DNA from: Pseudofabraea citricarpa | Lineage: Eukaryota > Ascomycota > Leotiomycetes > Helotiales > Dermateaceae | Reading direction: 5' to 3' | Length of the DNA: 64,000 nucleotides | NCBI GenBank assembly: GCA_029641185.1 | Contig: JAPWGK010000005.1 | Location: 248,001-312,000, forward strand | Shown: positions 53,487-64,000 of the stretch, piece by piece | How the letters are laid out: every line of letters starts with the position of its first letter | Position numbering within the stretch: the first letter of the stretch is position 1 | Program-made: the position numbers and the translations under genes | The notes under the pieces: model-generated | The model's database searches: none | Told to the model about the DNA's origin: nothing | What the model saw: the letters and a program-made list of their open reading frames with translations, nothing else

Positions 53487-56270
53487 TTATGGGAGCCATG
53501 ATAGCGAATTCATCACATCGATCTTTCCCTTGATTACAATATCCCCAACATTTCTTCCAATGCAAAGCTCGTAGGAGCCAGCCTCCAAGATCCATCTTTT
53601 ACTTTCTGTATTCCAATGTGCCAAATCTCGACTCACAACCTTCATGATTACTTTTTCACTCGCCTCAGCTTTCAAAAGCGATGTCTTCTGGAAAGCTTTC
53701 AGTTCTCGAAATTGTTCCGATCCATTCGAGCTTGACACATAGCACTGGACAACTTCTCTGCCTTCTATAGGTCCGGAATTCTTAACCACGACTGAAACTT
53801 CCCAGCCATCTTGGTTTTCGACAACTATGCTGTCGCTTAGCTGGAAAGTGGTGTAAGAGAGACCATGGCCAAGCCACCACCGAGGTTCGATTGACTTGTC
53901 CATATACCATCGGTATCCCACGGAAGTCGCTTCTTCGTACCGGACCACACCATTGATACCAGGCCATGTCTTATTCTCAAAGGATAAGTCTTCGTATTTC
54001 ATGGGCCAAGTTATAGGCAATCTTCCAGAGGGGTTCACTATTCCTAGCAGAACGTCGGCTAATGCGTTGCCAGCCTCTTGGCCTCCATACCATGCTTGGA
54101 GAATAGTGTCAACCTTGGGAGCCCAGTTCATCTCTACAGGTGATCCGGATTGGTTCACCACGATGATGTTCTCTGGGTGTTTTGACTCTCGTAGCAGGCT
54201 TTCTATGAGATCGTCTTGGCCTCCAGGGAGTTTCATTGTTTGGCGATCATATCCTTCGCTTTCCCATTCATCGTTGAGTCCTAGAATAACGATCGTCAAA
54301 TCGCTCTCGTTGGATAGCTTCACTGCGTCGGCAATTGGATTTGCGGGTAACTGCTCGATAAACCCAAGACGTACACTAGGTTGAACCCCAAAAACGTGCA
54401 CGGGATCATCGCTCTTTGTTGTGGTCGGAATAGTGCGAGTTGAAGCTTCAAGTCGTACCTCGTATGCTTGACCAGCAGTCATTTGCATCGAAGCTTGTAG
54501 TTCAACACTCCCGAAGGAGTAAAAGGCCTCGCCAATCTCCTTCCAGTCATAATTATCTATGACTAGCTCGTTATTCACGAACAGGCGTGCGTTACCAACA
54601 CTAGATATCCCAAAAGAGTGTTTGCCTGTTGTTTTCGGTGTTATTTTACTGGTAATTCGTAAAGAATGTGGCTTTTTATCCTCATAGTAAGCTGCCGGAG
54701 CCGAGTCGAACAGATCGACATATGAGCTATCTCTATACTGAGTCTCAAGGACTAGACCAGTGAAATCATCAGTGCTGAAGAATTCTAATTTTATCATCGA
54801 TGGATTTGGTGCCGCGGAAAACTGGCCGGGAGACGTCAGAGGAAGCCATTTGTGAATGAAAGCGCCAGGTGAATGCTGAATATCGGCAGATACACCCAAA
54901 TCAATCAGAGCTGAGTAGAAGGCTGCAAAAGGTTGTGTCTGGTACGGGGGAACCATTGTAGCTGATCCACCCCCTCCTGGTGTGCCGTTTAATGCATTTG
55001 GTCCCACAAAGGCAATTTTCTTGCCCGAGAGCTCTTTTGGATTGAGTGGTAGTATCTTCTTGCTGTTCTTCAAAAGAACAATTCCGTCTGCGGCTACTTG
55101 ACGCAGCAAGTTTTGGTCGTCTTTGTTGTCTGATGATGTTTCGATACCGTTTCTAGTTTTCGTTGCCTCTTCAGGTGACATATCAAGCAAGTGTAAATCA
55201 TCTAGCAGCTGTAAGACTCTCAGACTTGATCTATCAATGGCGTCAAGAAGCTCTTCGGAGCCAAAATCTTTTACTGCTTTGAGAAGCTGTGCTCCTCTCT
55301 TTTCTGGTGGCCCTGGCATTTCTAGGTCACACCCAGCAATGACACTTTCAACGACTGAATTTGTGCCACCCCAATCGCTCATAACAAGACCTTTGAACCC
55401 CCATTCCTCTCGAAGTATACCTTCAAGTATATTGCTTGCATCCATATGCGCACCATTAACACAATTGTATGAAGACATAACACATTTTGGCGGGTTCTTG
55501 GACTTGATGACTGTCTCGAAGGGCCGTAAGTATATCTCGCGAAGAGCACGGTCGCTTATTTCAGCGTTGATGGTGAAGCGTTGATACTCTTGCTCGTTGG
55601 CAACACTATTGCATATTAGCATGACCTGAATAATTTTGCAGCTGAATAAGCTCCAGCTACTGAAACCATCTATCTGCTCGACAAGTATCTGATAACACAG
55701 GGGACATAATCACTGAAGACTCATACATACAAATGTTTGACTGTCGCAGCTACCTCACCTGTCTCCTGAACGCCACGTACATATTCAACTGCTAGCTGAC
55801 CGCTCAAATAGGGATCTTCACTGTAGCTCTCCTAATATTCATGAGAGAAGTATCCAAATCGTGTCAGGGGTTGCTCACAAAATTTCTACCACCTAATGGA
55901 TTTCGTGCACAACATATCGTCGGCGCCAATAGCACTTGGGCGGCCTTTGTCTTTACTTCTCGACATAATAGTTGGCCAATCGCATGTAGATGTTCCTTTG
56001 ACCAAGTCGCTGCTTGGGCCACGGGAGCTGGAAGGAAAGCTGCTGAAGGACCATCAACCGAGAGAGCACCTCTAGCACCAGCTGGTCCATCGGTAGTCTG
56101 TAATCACTCAGTTTTCAACACAACATCTTATATATGCATATTAATCATACCTTTAGTGAGCCAATTCCAAGTCGAGGTATATCCTGCGTTTGCCATGCGT
56201 CCGCACCTGCTAGAAGACTGATCTTCTCTTCCAACGTCAGCTGATCACGCAGAAGCTTGAGGCGTGCCAT
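53487..56270 (-). CDS. Intracellular GH3 beta-glucosidase with PA14 domain
   Basis: Four exons (56151-56270, 55879-56097, 55731-55831, 53487-55605) give 852 residues; introns are 53, 47 and 125 nt. The start MARLKLLRDQLTLEEKISLL has no signal peptide, so the enzyme should be cytosolic. The GH3 barrel shows TTDGPAGARG, NPLGGRNFESYSEDPYL, ATVKHFVANEQE and VMSSYNCVNG. The nucleophile is Asp224 in LVMSDWGGT. The second GH3 domain carries GIVLLKNSKKILPL and the PGGQDDLI region. A PA14 insertion lies at about 410-545 (FTGLVLETQYRDSSYVDLF, then RLFVNNELVIDNYDW). The Fn3-like C-terminus has VRYEEATSVGYRWYM and GHGLSYTTFQLS. This is the architecture of intracellular ascomycete beta-glucosidases that hydrolyse cellobiose or aryl-glucosides taken up by transporters. 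It is divergent from an MFS sugar transporter. Confidence 0.92.
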
Positions 56271-56946
56271 CTCTTGTTATCTCGGTATCGGCTTGTCAAA
56301 GTTGGATAATCGATACTATCGCCCTTGTGTATCGCATCTTTGAGCTTATTATGCCTTCCTGCCTGCCCGAAAGCTTGCCCACTATCAAAAAGCGCTACGA
56401 TTTTTTGGAAAGCGACCCGGCTAGAATACAGCAATCTAGCCGTGCCATGGCGCAGATACGATCGTATCTATGTAGCCTCTCCAATGATAGGGACAGGCAT
56501 CTGATTTTCAGCACTGTCCGGCCAGTTGCATGTCTATTCGAGACTCTCTACCTCCCACTTTACTCGGTCATATCTCGGGGCAGTAACTACTAGCCGAATC
56601 TTATCCCTTAATCGAGGAAAGTATACTCCATCGCTCCACCCGTATCGTGGAATAAACCAACCAGATACGGAGTACCAATCATTCAAATGAGCTTGTCTCT
56701 TTATGCGAGAAGGCCCTAGGAATCCCATCTTTGCTCAATACAGACGCATCCAGGCACGTAGCTAAGTTATCTTTATCTCCAGCCTCTTTATCGGGAGCAC
56801 CGCAAGGACGGGCGGTTCGGCCGTGTATGAATATAGATACTGGTTGCAAATCCGCAACCTGATAACCTGACTTTGATTTGATCGCGAGTCTCACTTCCAG
56901 GAAGAGTCAATCAAATTGTGCTCGTAAAGCACAAAACGTCGAAGTC
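56271..56946. other. Shared promoter of GH3 beta-glucosidase and sugar transporter
   Basis: A 676-nt divergent promoter. A CGG-N5-CCG palindrome lies at 56813-56823, 124 nt before the transporter ATG. No gene is seen. Confidence 0.55.
56813..56823. promoter_or_regulatory. CGG-N5-CCG palindrome, candidate Zn2Cys6 regulator site
   Basis: The sequence CGGTTCGGCCG has inverted CGG half-sites spaced by five bases, the spacing reported for CLR-1/ClrA-type cellulase regulators. It lies in the divergent promoter of the GH3 and transporter genes. One such match in about 700 nt can also occur by chance. Confidence 0.35.
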
Positions 56947-58601
56947 ATGGCTGGAGAAAAATTGGACCGCAATGGTCTCTGGATGATGTGTATGGTTTGC
57001 TTTGTTGCTACGTCAAACAGTGCAACTCAAGGCTATGATACTTCTATGATGGTACGTATTGACTTCGCACGCGAAATCAAAGCTAACTTGTTAGAATGGT
57101 CTTCAAATCCTACCTGGATATCAGGATTACTTTCATTTATCTACCGCGTTGCTCTCTCTTAATGTAGCCATTGTGGCTGTTGGCTCCATCGCAGCCATGC
57201 CATTCGGAGGCATAATTCCAGATAAATATGGACGAAAATGGGGAATTGCAAGTACTGCGATCACCGCCATTATTGGTGCATCAATCCAGTCTGCAGCTAT
57301 TCACGTTTCCATGTTCATCGTTGGTCGATTTATTGTTGGCTTTTCGATCACTTTGGGATCTGTTGTTGCTCCCGCCTATGTTGCCGAAATATCCCATCCT
57401 TCGTACCGAGCCCAATTGACCTCGCTCTATGGTGCATTCTGGTATGTAGGTGGTATTCTCGCAGCTGTCATTACTTTCGGCAGTCAGTATATCACTTCTA
57501 CCTGGTGCTGGAGATTACCGTCTCTGGTGAGTTATGTCCCAAAGCGACTTTGTAATCTTCTGATAACTCCCAGTTGCAATTCTTACCATCGATTCTATGC
57601 CTTGCACCACTTCCCTGGATCCCAGAAAGTCCCAGATGGTTGGTATATCAAGATAGAATGGATGAGGCTCGTGAGATGCTCATCAAGTATCATGGAGGTG
57701 GTGACCCAGATTCCCCACTCGTAGCTATGGAATTCGAAGAGATTCGCCAGACTCTGGAATTTGAGAAGACTGTCCAGAAGCAATCTTTCAAAGCATTGTT
57801 CAATACCAAGCCAAACAGATGGAGAATCGGCATCACAATTGCTGTGGCAGGTACGTAAATATGTTATTAGTTGCCTTCCTCGCTCGTACGTATACATGCC
57901 TGCTTACAACTTCTTTAGTATTTTGCCAGCTAAGTGGCAATAACACCATTTCTTACTACCTCGGAACCGTGCTCGACACTGCCGGCATAACCAAAACCAA
58001 TACACAATTGGCGATCAACATCGGGCTGAGCGTGTGGAACCTAATGTGCGCCGTGACGGGTAGTCTCTACGTCGAGAAGATCGGCCGGAGAACAGGATTT
58101 CAAGTCTCAACCAACATGATGGCGCTGGTTCTTATCATCATGGCCGTGCTAACGAAACTATATGCGGGAACTGACAACGCCTCGGCATCCGCAGCTATTG
58201 TATTCCTGATCTTCTTCTTCTACGGCTGGTACTCGGTCGTCTGGACACCTCTGTCGTATCTGTACCCCATCGAAGTGCTCTCATACTCGCTCCGTGCCAA
58301 TGGCCTCAGCGTTTTTAATGGGGCTTGCTATACAGCCGCTTTCTTCAACACGTACGTCATCCCGTATGCGATGGACTGGTCTGGATGGGGTTTCTATCTG
58401 ATTTCTGCATTCTGGTGCTTTGGTGAGGCTGGCGTTATGTGGTTTTACTTCCCGGAGACCAAAGGTATGACTCTTGAAGAGATCGATGTTATTTTTGATG
58501 GCGAGAGACACTTCGATCGGGATGTGATTGTAGGACAAATTGTGGGCTTGGATGTTGGTGGCGAGAAGGGGTTGATGAGCGTAGGAGAGGCAAAGGTTTA
58601 A
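56947..58601 (+). CDS. MFS sugar transporter (lactose/cellodextrin permease-like)
   Basis: Four exons (56947-57051, 57095-57526, 57574-57850, 57919-58601) give 498 residues, the usual length for the sugar porter family; introns are 43, 47 and 68 nt. The first segment ends in the motif TQGYDTSMMNGLQILPGYQ. Family motifs follow in order: GIIPDKYGRKWG, GRFIVGFSITLG, PAYVAEISHPSYRAQ, PESPRWLVYQDR, then FCQLSGNNTISYYLG, EKIGRRTGF and PETKGMTLEEIDVIF. The QLSGNNTISYYL block and the GYDTSMMNGLQ start are typical of fungal lactose/hexose and cellodextrin-type permeases. The partner beta-glucosidase without a signal peptide suggests that the substrate is a beta-glucoside or cellobiose, hydrolysed after uptake. 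That is inference. It is convergent with THO2. Confidence 0.9.
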
Positions 58602-58968
58602 TTAGGAGTAGGACATGATGAAACCACTTGCGCGGATTGAAAAAAAAAAAATAGACTTGTTTGCTACTTGCAGTAGTGATAAACCGACGAAAATGTCATC
58701 ATTTGATTTACTCACGAAATTCAGCATATAGCAATGATCAAACGAAAGAAGAGGTGAATCCGTACAGTTCACTTCGTTTATAGCGCTTAATCAAACATAG
58801 CCTTTTGAAAGGAAATAGGGTAGGGTGATGAGGAACCCGAATCTGTAATCTTTATCCCACCAAAGTCGCCAAGAAATGCAAGCAATGCGCATGCAAAACG
58901 CCCATCCATGCAAAGGTATCTCCAACAATCGTACAAACGCTTCCTCGCTTGCAAATCCAGATTGCCAA
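58602..58968. other. Convergent intergenic region
   Basis: About 370 nt with an A10 run near 58641. It holds the 3' ends of the transporter and THO2 genes. Nothing else is seen. Confidence 0.4.
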
Positions 58969-61900
58969 TCATCTACGTGGTCGCTTTTCACGTCCTCTAC
59001 CATCTAACGCATCACCTTCGCTGTGTCTCTTTCTTCCACCATCCTCTCTTGGTCCACGACTCTCTCGTCTCTCTTCCCCTCGCACGTCTCTGCTTCTTCC
59101 GCCCATAGGCTTTTCAGCACCTGCCCATGGGACTTCTTGAGGCTCTCTACCTCTATCACGATCACCGCCATGACGTCTCAAAGGATCTCTTTCTCTATCT
59201 CGTCCACCTTCCTTGATAGAGCCTCCTGAGTCTCTGCTTCCGATTAGGTCATGATTGGCAGCAGGATCTCTAGTCGAATGTCGTTCTCTTCCACTCTCTC
59301 TCTCAGCTCCACTTCGGTCACGATGCTCACGTCTCGAGGCGCGAGCAGGATCTTCGTCACCCGGAGCTCTTTTCAATTCACGACCGTGATCAGGACTCTT
59401 CGAGCTTCGACGACTCTGGTGTCCTGATCGGTGTCGGCTACTACGATCACGATCCCCATGACCATGTCCGCGTTCGTCAACCAAAGGAGATTGACCAGTG
59501 ATCAAATCTGCTCTTGCTGGATTGACCATGCTAATATCCCTAGCTTCTGTTCGCTGAGGCGGGGGTCCTGGAGGAGGTGGAGGTGGAGGAATTGATGAAG
59601 GTGTCGAAGGGCCAGATATAGGAGTTGAAGGTTGATTCATAGAATTCATCCTACCACCTCTACCACGGATATTGTTCACTCGCTCATTTGGTGTATTTTG
59701 TTGACCCGCCTGCTGCAAGAAGGTTTGGATATTGCTCAATTGTCGTTGGCCTCGATCCCCTCGAGCAGCACGTTCACTAGCAGATGCTGGACCAGTAGGG
59801 GGTGCTAGTACATTTGGTCCATTTCCTGTAGGGCTAGGTTGTGTGAATTTAGGCCCCGATGGTGGAGCTGTTGAAGGCGTCGTCCTAATTGGAGGCCCAG
59901 GAGGCCTTGATCGACCGCCTGATTGACCGGCTGGGGAAGAATTGCTACTCCCTTCGTTGTTAAATGCTCGTAATCTATCAGGATGTATTCCCGCAGGAGG
60001 AGGTCCAGGGGTAACAGGTGCTTGTAACGCCGCTGTCGCTTGTGTACCAAGATGTTTGAGTCTATCGGGATGAACAGATGGAGATGGGGATGCGGCTGAT
60101 GGAGTACTTGGTAATGACACTGGAGGGCCTGTAGGGGTATCGTACTGGCCCGAAATTGATCTTCGTGGGCCACGACCAGCTGAGGGACCTGTGGGAGGAT
60201 GTTTCTCTGGTGTTGGAGGTCGAGGCATATCTACTGGAGGTGCAATGTCCCGTCTTGGCTGTGGAGCACTGACCATTCTATTAGTCCGTCCGTTCGGGTG
60301 TCTGTCTCTGGGCCCAGAGGGGATATCCGGCGCAGTAGATACTGCATTGAGCCTACCAAAATTGGGATCTGGTTGCTGTCTTCCACCAGGATTTAGTCGC
60401 CCGTGTGAGGGGTCAACCGGCCGATTGTTCGTTGGTGTGGGTTGAAATGCAGAAGAATCTCGAGTTCTATCTAAAGCGCTTCTTTCACCAGGCCAATCAC
60501 CAGGCCGATCAGATTGTCTTTCACTTCGAGGTCCTGCTGGAGGAGGCTGAGCGTCATCAGGGCGACCACGCGAGCCATGCAAATCAGAAGGGCCATGTCG
60601 ACCTGAACGGTCGTCTCGTCTACCTTCGTCGCGATCCATACCATGCCTACGTGGTGGTGATTGAGGTCTGGATCCAGGTCGGGCACTTGAATCATGACTG
60701 GCAATCCGGAGTGAGTTTACTCGAACCTGAGCAACCTCATTCCCGCCACTAATCAAGGCAGCACGCTCTGGATTGATTAGTTCTTGGCGTTCTGGGTTCA
60801 CAAGTGGAAGCCTCTCTGGGTTGATAGAGGGGCCGCGCTCTGGGTTTGGAGCGGAGGATCTTGGTGGAGGCATATCAGTTTCTCGAGACAGGCGACCGCT
60901 ATTGTCAGGCAATCGAACACCATTGGTCGTGGCCCTATCAAGGTTCTCATGTGGTGCAGTCCAGCGTGGTGGAGGCTCTATGATACGACTTGGCCGGTCC
61001 CTTTCCTGGCCCGCATTACGATCTGCAGAGCGGTTGTAATCTCTTGGTGGCATGTCTGGAACTCTTCGATCGTTGCCTGAAAAGTCCCGTGGTCGATCAC
61101 CTGCTCTATCCAATCGGTTTGGATCAGGTAATCGTGAATCTCTACCATCTCTTCGATCTCCGTGGCGTGTTGGATGCCGATCAAGTTGATGTCTACTAGG
61201 AAAAGGAAGTTCAGGTCGACTTGGAAGGTTTGGATTGGCCCTGTCAGTGACAAGACTTCCGGGTACATTTCGTGGGGCATCTGTACGAAGTGGGATTCCT
61301 GCTTGCGATGGAGCAGGTGAAGATGCTTTGGAGGAGTTTTCCCGTATAGAAGGGTCCCGTCTGCCTGATGCATCTGGATTTCGTACATCGTTAGACAAAG
61401 GTATAGGCCGATTGGTGTTACCGGTTGCTGGTGCCTGCGAATTTGTAGGCTTTGCCTTAGCGTCATCTACTTCTCCATCTTCAACCTCATGTGGCTTCGG
61501 CGTAGAAACACCCGTCGAACTAATAGAAGTCAGCGTGTTTAATTGATATGATATGGTTTCTTGATCAGCTTACCTTGCTCTTGATTGCGGCTTAAATTCA
61601 GCTGCCGTGGGCTTGAGCATCGTTTTAGACGTGCTGGTAGATGTTGGGGTCCCAGACTTCGTGGACGTTCCGTTAGTTTGCCCAGGCTCATTCTAATTCA
61701 TATTAGTGATTGTTGCTACTAGAGTGGATAACCTTATACTCACGACATTGGAGGCGAAGCCCTGTACCATCATCCATGACTTCGAACGCTTTTTCAACTG
61801 AACCAGGACCGCATTGCCTGTAAGTGATAGATCTTCACGAACGCCCTTCTCTCGCTTTGTAATGACGTCAAGCTGCTTCATAAAGTTATTTCCCATGAAG

Positions 61901-64000
61901 TCAACAGCAGGGAAAACTTCTACAACGGTCTTCAGAACACTGATAGCATTTCGAATATGCATCCATTCTGTTCCGTCAAGACAATCACGAATGGCAGTGT
62001 TGACGTTTTTATGCCAGTGCAAGAGAACCGATTTGAAGCCATTTTTTCCACCCTCATGTTCAATCAGAGCCTTTGGCTTAAACTCATCTGTGACTGATGC
62101 CGCAAAGCCTGGAAGATCTGCATTTGTGCCCCAAGCTTCTTTCTCATAAACAGCCTTGTCCGTATGCCAGCGAGCGAGGTCTGTAAGAGCCAGCTTCAAA
62201 AATCTGCCCAGATTTTCAGCTTCCCTCACAGTACATGTGAATATCAAAGAGCGGAGACGATTGGCCTTGAAAAGCTGAGTATAAACAGAAAGTGTGCGGA
62301 AGTTGTATGTATTGTTGTCATGCAGAAATCGTAACATTCTGAAGCAGAAGTCGGCATCTGTAGGGGACAGCAAGAGGCGTGGAATTAGGCATCGCTCTAG
62401 GAATGCATCGCTGACGGCCTCCGCCCTCGATGAAGTTGCAAACCAAGTTGCTTTGTGCTTAAGCAAGCGGGCTTTGGTTTGTTTGTACATTCCAACCTGC
62501 TTGCCGTACTCTCCAAGGATATTTTGTCTTGTCGCCATTAAATCCTTTTTAGTCTCTTCTTTACGTGCCATACCTGCCCGAGTCATATCACTACGGTCTT
62601 TCTGAACCTCTGTCTCTTCCTTTAGTAGGCGAGCTATCTCTGCTTCATAGCTGGCACTAGGAATGGACAAGTCTCCCAAAGTTGATAACCAAAAGGTAAC
62701 GTAATATCGAGGGCTCATTGTTGCCCAAGATCCTTCTGGCAAGGCAGCTTCTACCGCATTGATTACTGGTTCAAGTACGTCTTGGTATAGATCAGAAGAC
62801 GTCGGAGAGTCGGCAATGGTAATAGCCTGCGGAGAACCGTCGTCTTTCACAACTGCCATTTCAACATCCTCTGCTGCTACTTCAGAATCCTTGTTTGGTG
62901 CCGTAGTTGGGTCTGATTCTGAAAGACCTGGGTCCATCGCGACGTCGCCATCTCCATCGATATCTTTAACGACAGGGTCAACTGGGGCCGGTGAAGATTT
63001 GGAAGTACCGTTTGATAAAGCCGGGCTGATTTTGGCTACACGAAATGCAAGACTAGCACGGCCAATCAGGAATGCAAGAGCTGGGTCCAGACCAAAATCG
63101 GTAATGAGCTCAGCGATACCAGGTACGTGTTTATCAAACTCTTCAACTGTGAAATTGCTTCGCAAGAAGTCGAGATACTGGAAGAGTATCAACTGCGCAT
63201 CGTCGATCATAGTTGCAAGTAGCTTGATATGTGCTTCGTCGTCAGAAATAGCATAGATTGCAGATTGCCGGTGTTGTGCAATAGAAAGTAGTAGTGGCCC
63301 AGCTAACTTGGTTTCGGATAATGCTTTGACAAGCCTCTTGGCAGTCTTTTCAGATTCATAACGCTTGTCTTGAAGGTTGATAAGAGTTTGACGTCGCAGA
63401 AGCTCACCGCCAGTCATTGCGGCGATTTGCGCATCATTAAAGTCCGTGTCTGGTACAACACCAGCCATCTGAGAGATAAGTTCTTTCAAAATAACCAAAT
63501 CCGTTGAATTTCCGCGATATAGTTGGTCGTTGACATATTGGATGATTGGCGATATGTTCATAATTGAGTATCGTTTGAAAACTTTCCCAGAAAACCTCGA
63601 CAAGGCCAGTAACCATCGACTGGGAAGAAGGGCAAATTCAGAGTTGTTGCGATTTCTGTCCTTGCCACCGAGAGAACTCATGAGAGACCACACAAGAACA
63701 TCGTAACCAAGGTCAGTGAAGTACTTTGCACACTCCACAACAACTTCCGTAAGATTCGTATATGCTTCAATCTGGCTGAGTGCAACACCGTAGACTATAC
63801 CTGGAGAGGCATATGCAGTCTTTGCTAGACTTCGAGCCATGGCTGTAAGATTTGTCTTGCTGATCCGCTTCATAGTCGCTAAAGTTTCAAGGCGCGTACG
63901 TGCAAACGCAACTTTCATAGGTGGGAGTCTCGAAATCTGTCCTTCGAACCATTCCGCGTAAATCGAATATCGAATAGATACTGGATAGAATCGCAGCATG
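58969..64000 (-). CDS. tho2: THO complex subunit 2 (THO2), C-terminal part, truncated by the window edge
   Basis: THO2 is the largest subunit of THO/TREX, which couples transcription to mRNA packaging and export. The gene enters from the right edge. Visible exons are 61744-64000 (open to the edge), 61574-61692 and 58969-61519; introns are 51 and 54 nt. The first exon contains the THO2 core: RYSIYAEWFEGQISRLPPMK, LARWHTDKAVYEKEAWG, then YVTFWLSTLGDLSIPSASYE, KATWFATSSRAEAVSDAFLE and CLIPRLLLSPTDADFCFRML. The helix FPAVDFMGNNFMKQLDVITK follows. The last exon (about 850 residues) is a disordered Arg/Pro/Ser/Asp-rich tail with RDRER- and RHSGDRDR-like runs, as in other THO2 tails, which bind nucleic acid and THO partners. 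The N-terminal half is outside the window. Confidence 0.9.

Noticed and set aside
1..64000. CRISPR arrays, rRNA, tRNA, transposons and secondary-metabolite synthases
   Set aside because: None was found by eye. The only P450 has no polyketide, peptide or terpene synthase nearby. tRNA detection by eye is weak, so a split tRNA could be missed.

Overview
The window is nuclear DNA of a filamentous ascomycete (Pezizomycotina). Genes are mostly split by short introns of 43-125 nt with GTRNGT donors and CTRAY-type branch points. The gene repertoire is fungal: Zn2Cys6 regulator, QUTR-type repressor, 2EXR and CYSTM proteins, DUF5672, and fungal THO2, TFIIF-alpha, Bud13 and bystin. A leotiomycete is my guess from protein style only. 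I see 27 protein-coding genes (one running off the right edge), no rRNA, no CRISPR, no convincing tRNA and no recognisable transposon.

Layout. 0-9 kb: housekeeping RNA genes (Cid1-like nucleotidyltransferase, TFIIF alpha, Bud13). 9.9 kb: a 70-residue CYSTM microprotein split over three tiny exons. 10.9-17 kb: a divergent regulator pair, a Zn2Cys6 activator (QutA/qa-1F candidate) and the AROM-derived repressor QutR (qa-1S). 17-25.3 kb: accessory genes (F-box-like protein, cytochrome P450, a two-exon protein with a PD-(D/E)XK-like signature, two small hypotheticals). 26.6-41.6 kb: conserved hypotheticals, bystin, a DUF5672 glycosyltransferase-like protein, a 2EXR protein, an Asteroid/XPG-type nuclease and a PRPP synthetase (Prs5 type), interrupted by a 3-kb gene-free stretch rich in microsatellites. 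42.3-51.7 kb: quinate catabolic genes (qutC, a Gfo/Idh oxidoreductase, qutD, qutB, qutG) in alternating orientation. 52-58.6 kb: a degenerate protein kinase, then a divergent pair of an intracellular PA14-type GH3 beta-glucosidase and an MFS sugar transporter. 59-64 kb: the C-terminal part of THO2.

How they work together. The main pathway is quinate/shikimate use: QutD imports quinate, QutB oxidises it to 3-dehydroquinate, and QutC converts 3-dehydroshikimate to protocatechuate. QutG is an IMPase-family accessory protein of the cluster, and QutR with the activator should control them. The class II dehydroquinase (qutE/qa-2) is not in the window. The regulators lie about 25 kb from the structural genes, with unrelated genes between. 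Two divergent promoters of the structural genes carry 13/16 and 12/16 matches to the remembered QA-1F/QUTA site. A second likely metabolic module is beta-glucoside uptake plus intracellular hydrolysis (GH3 and transporter), whose shared promoter has a CGG-N5-CCG palindrome.

Splice sites were assigned by eye from reading frame, consensus and family continuity. Start codons are the first in-frame ATG unless stated.
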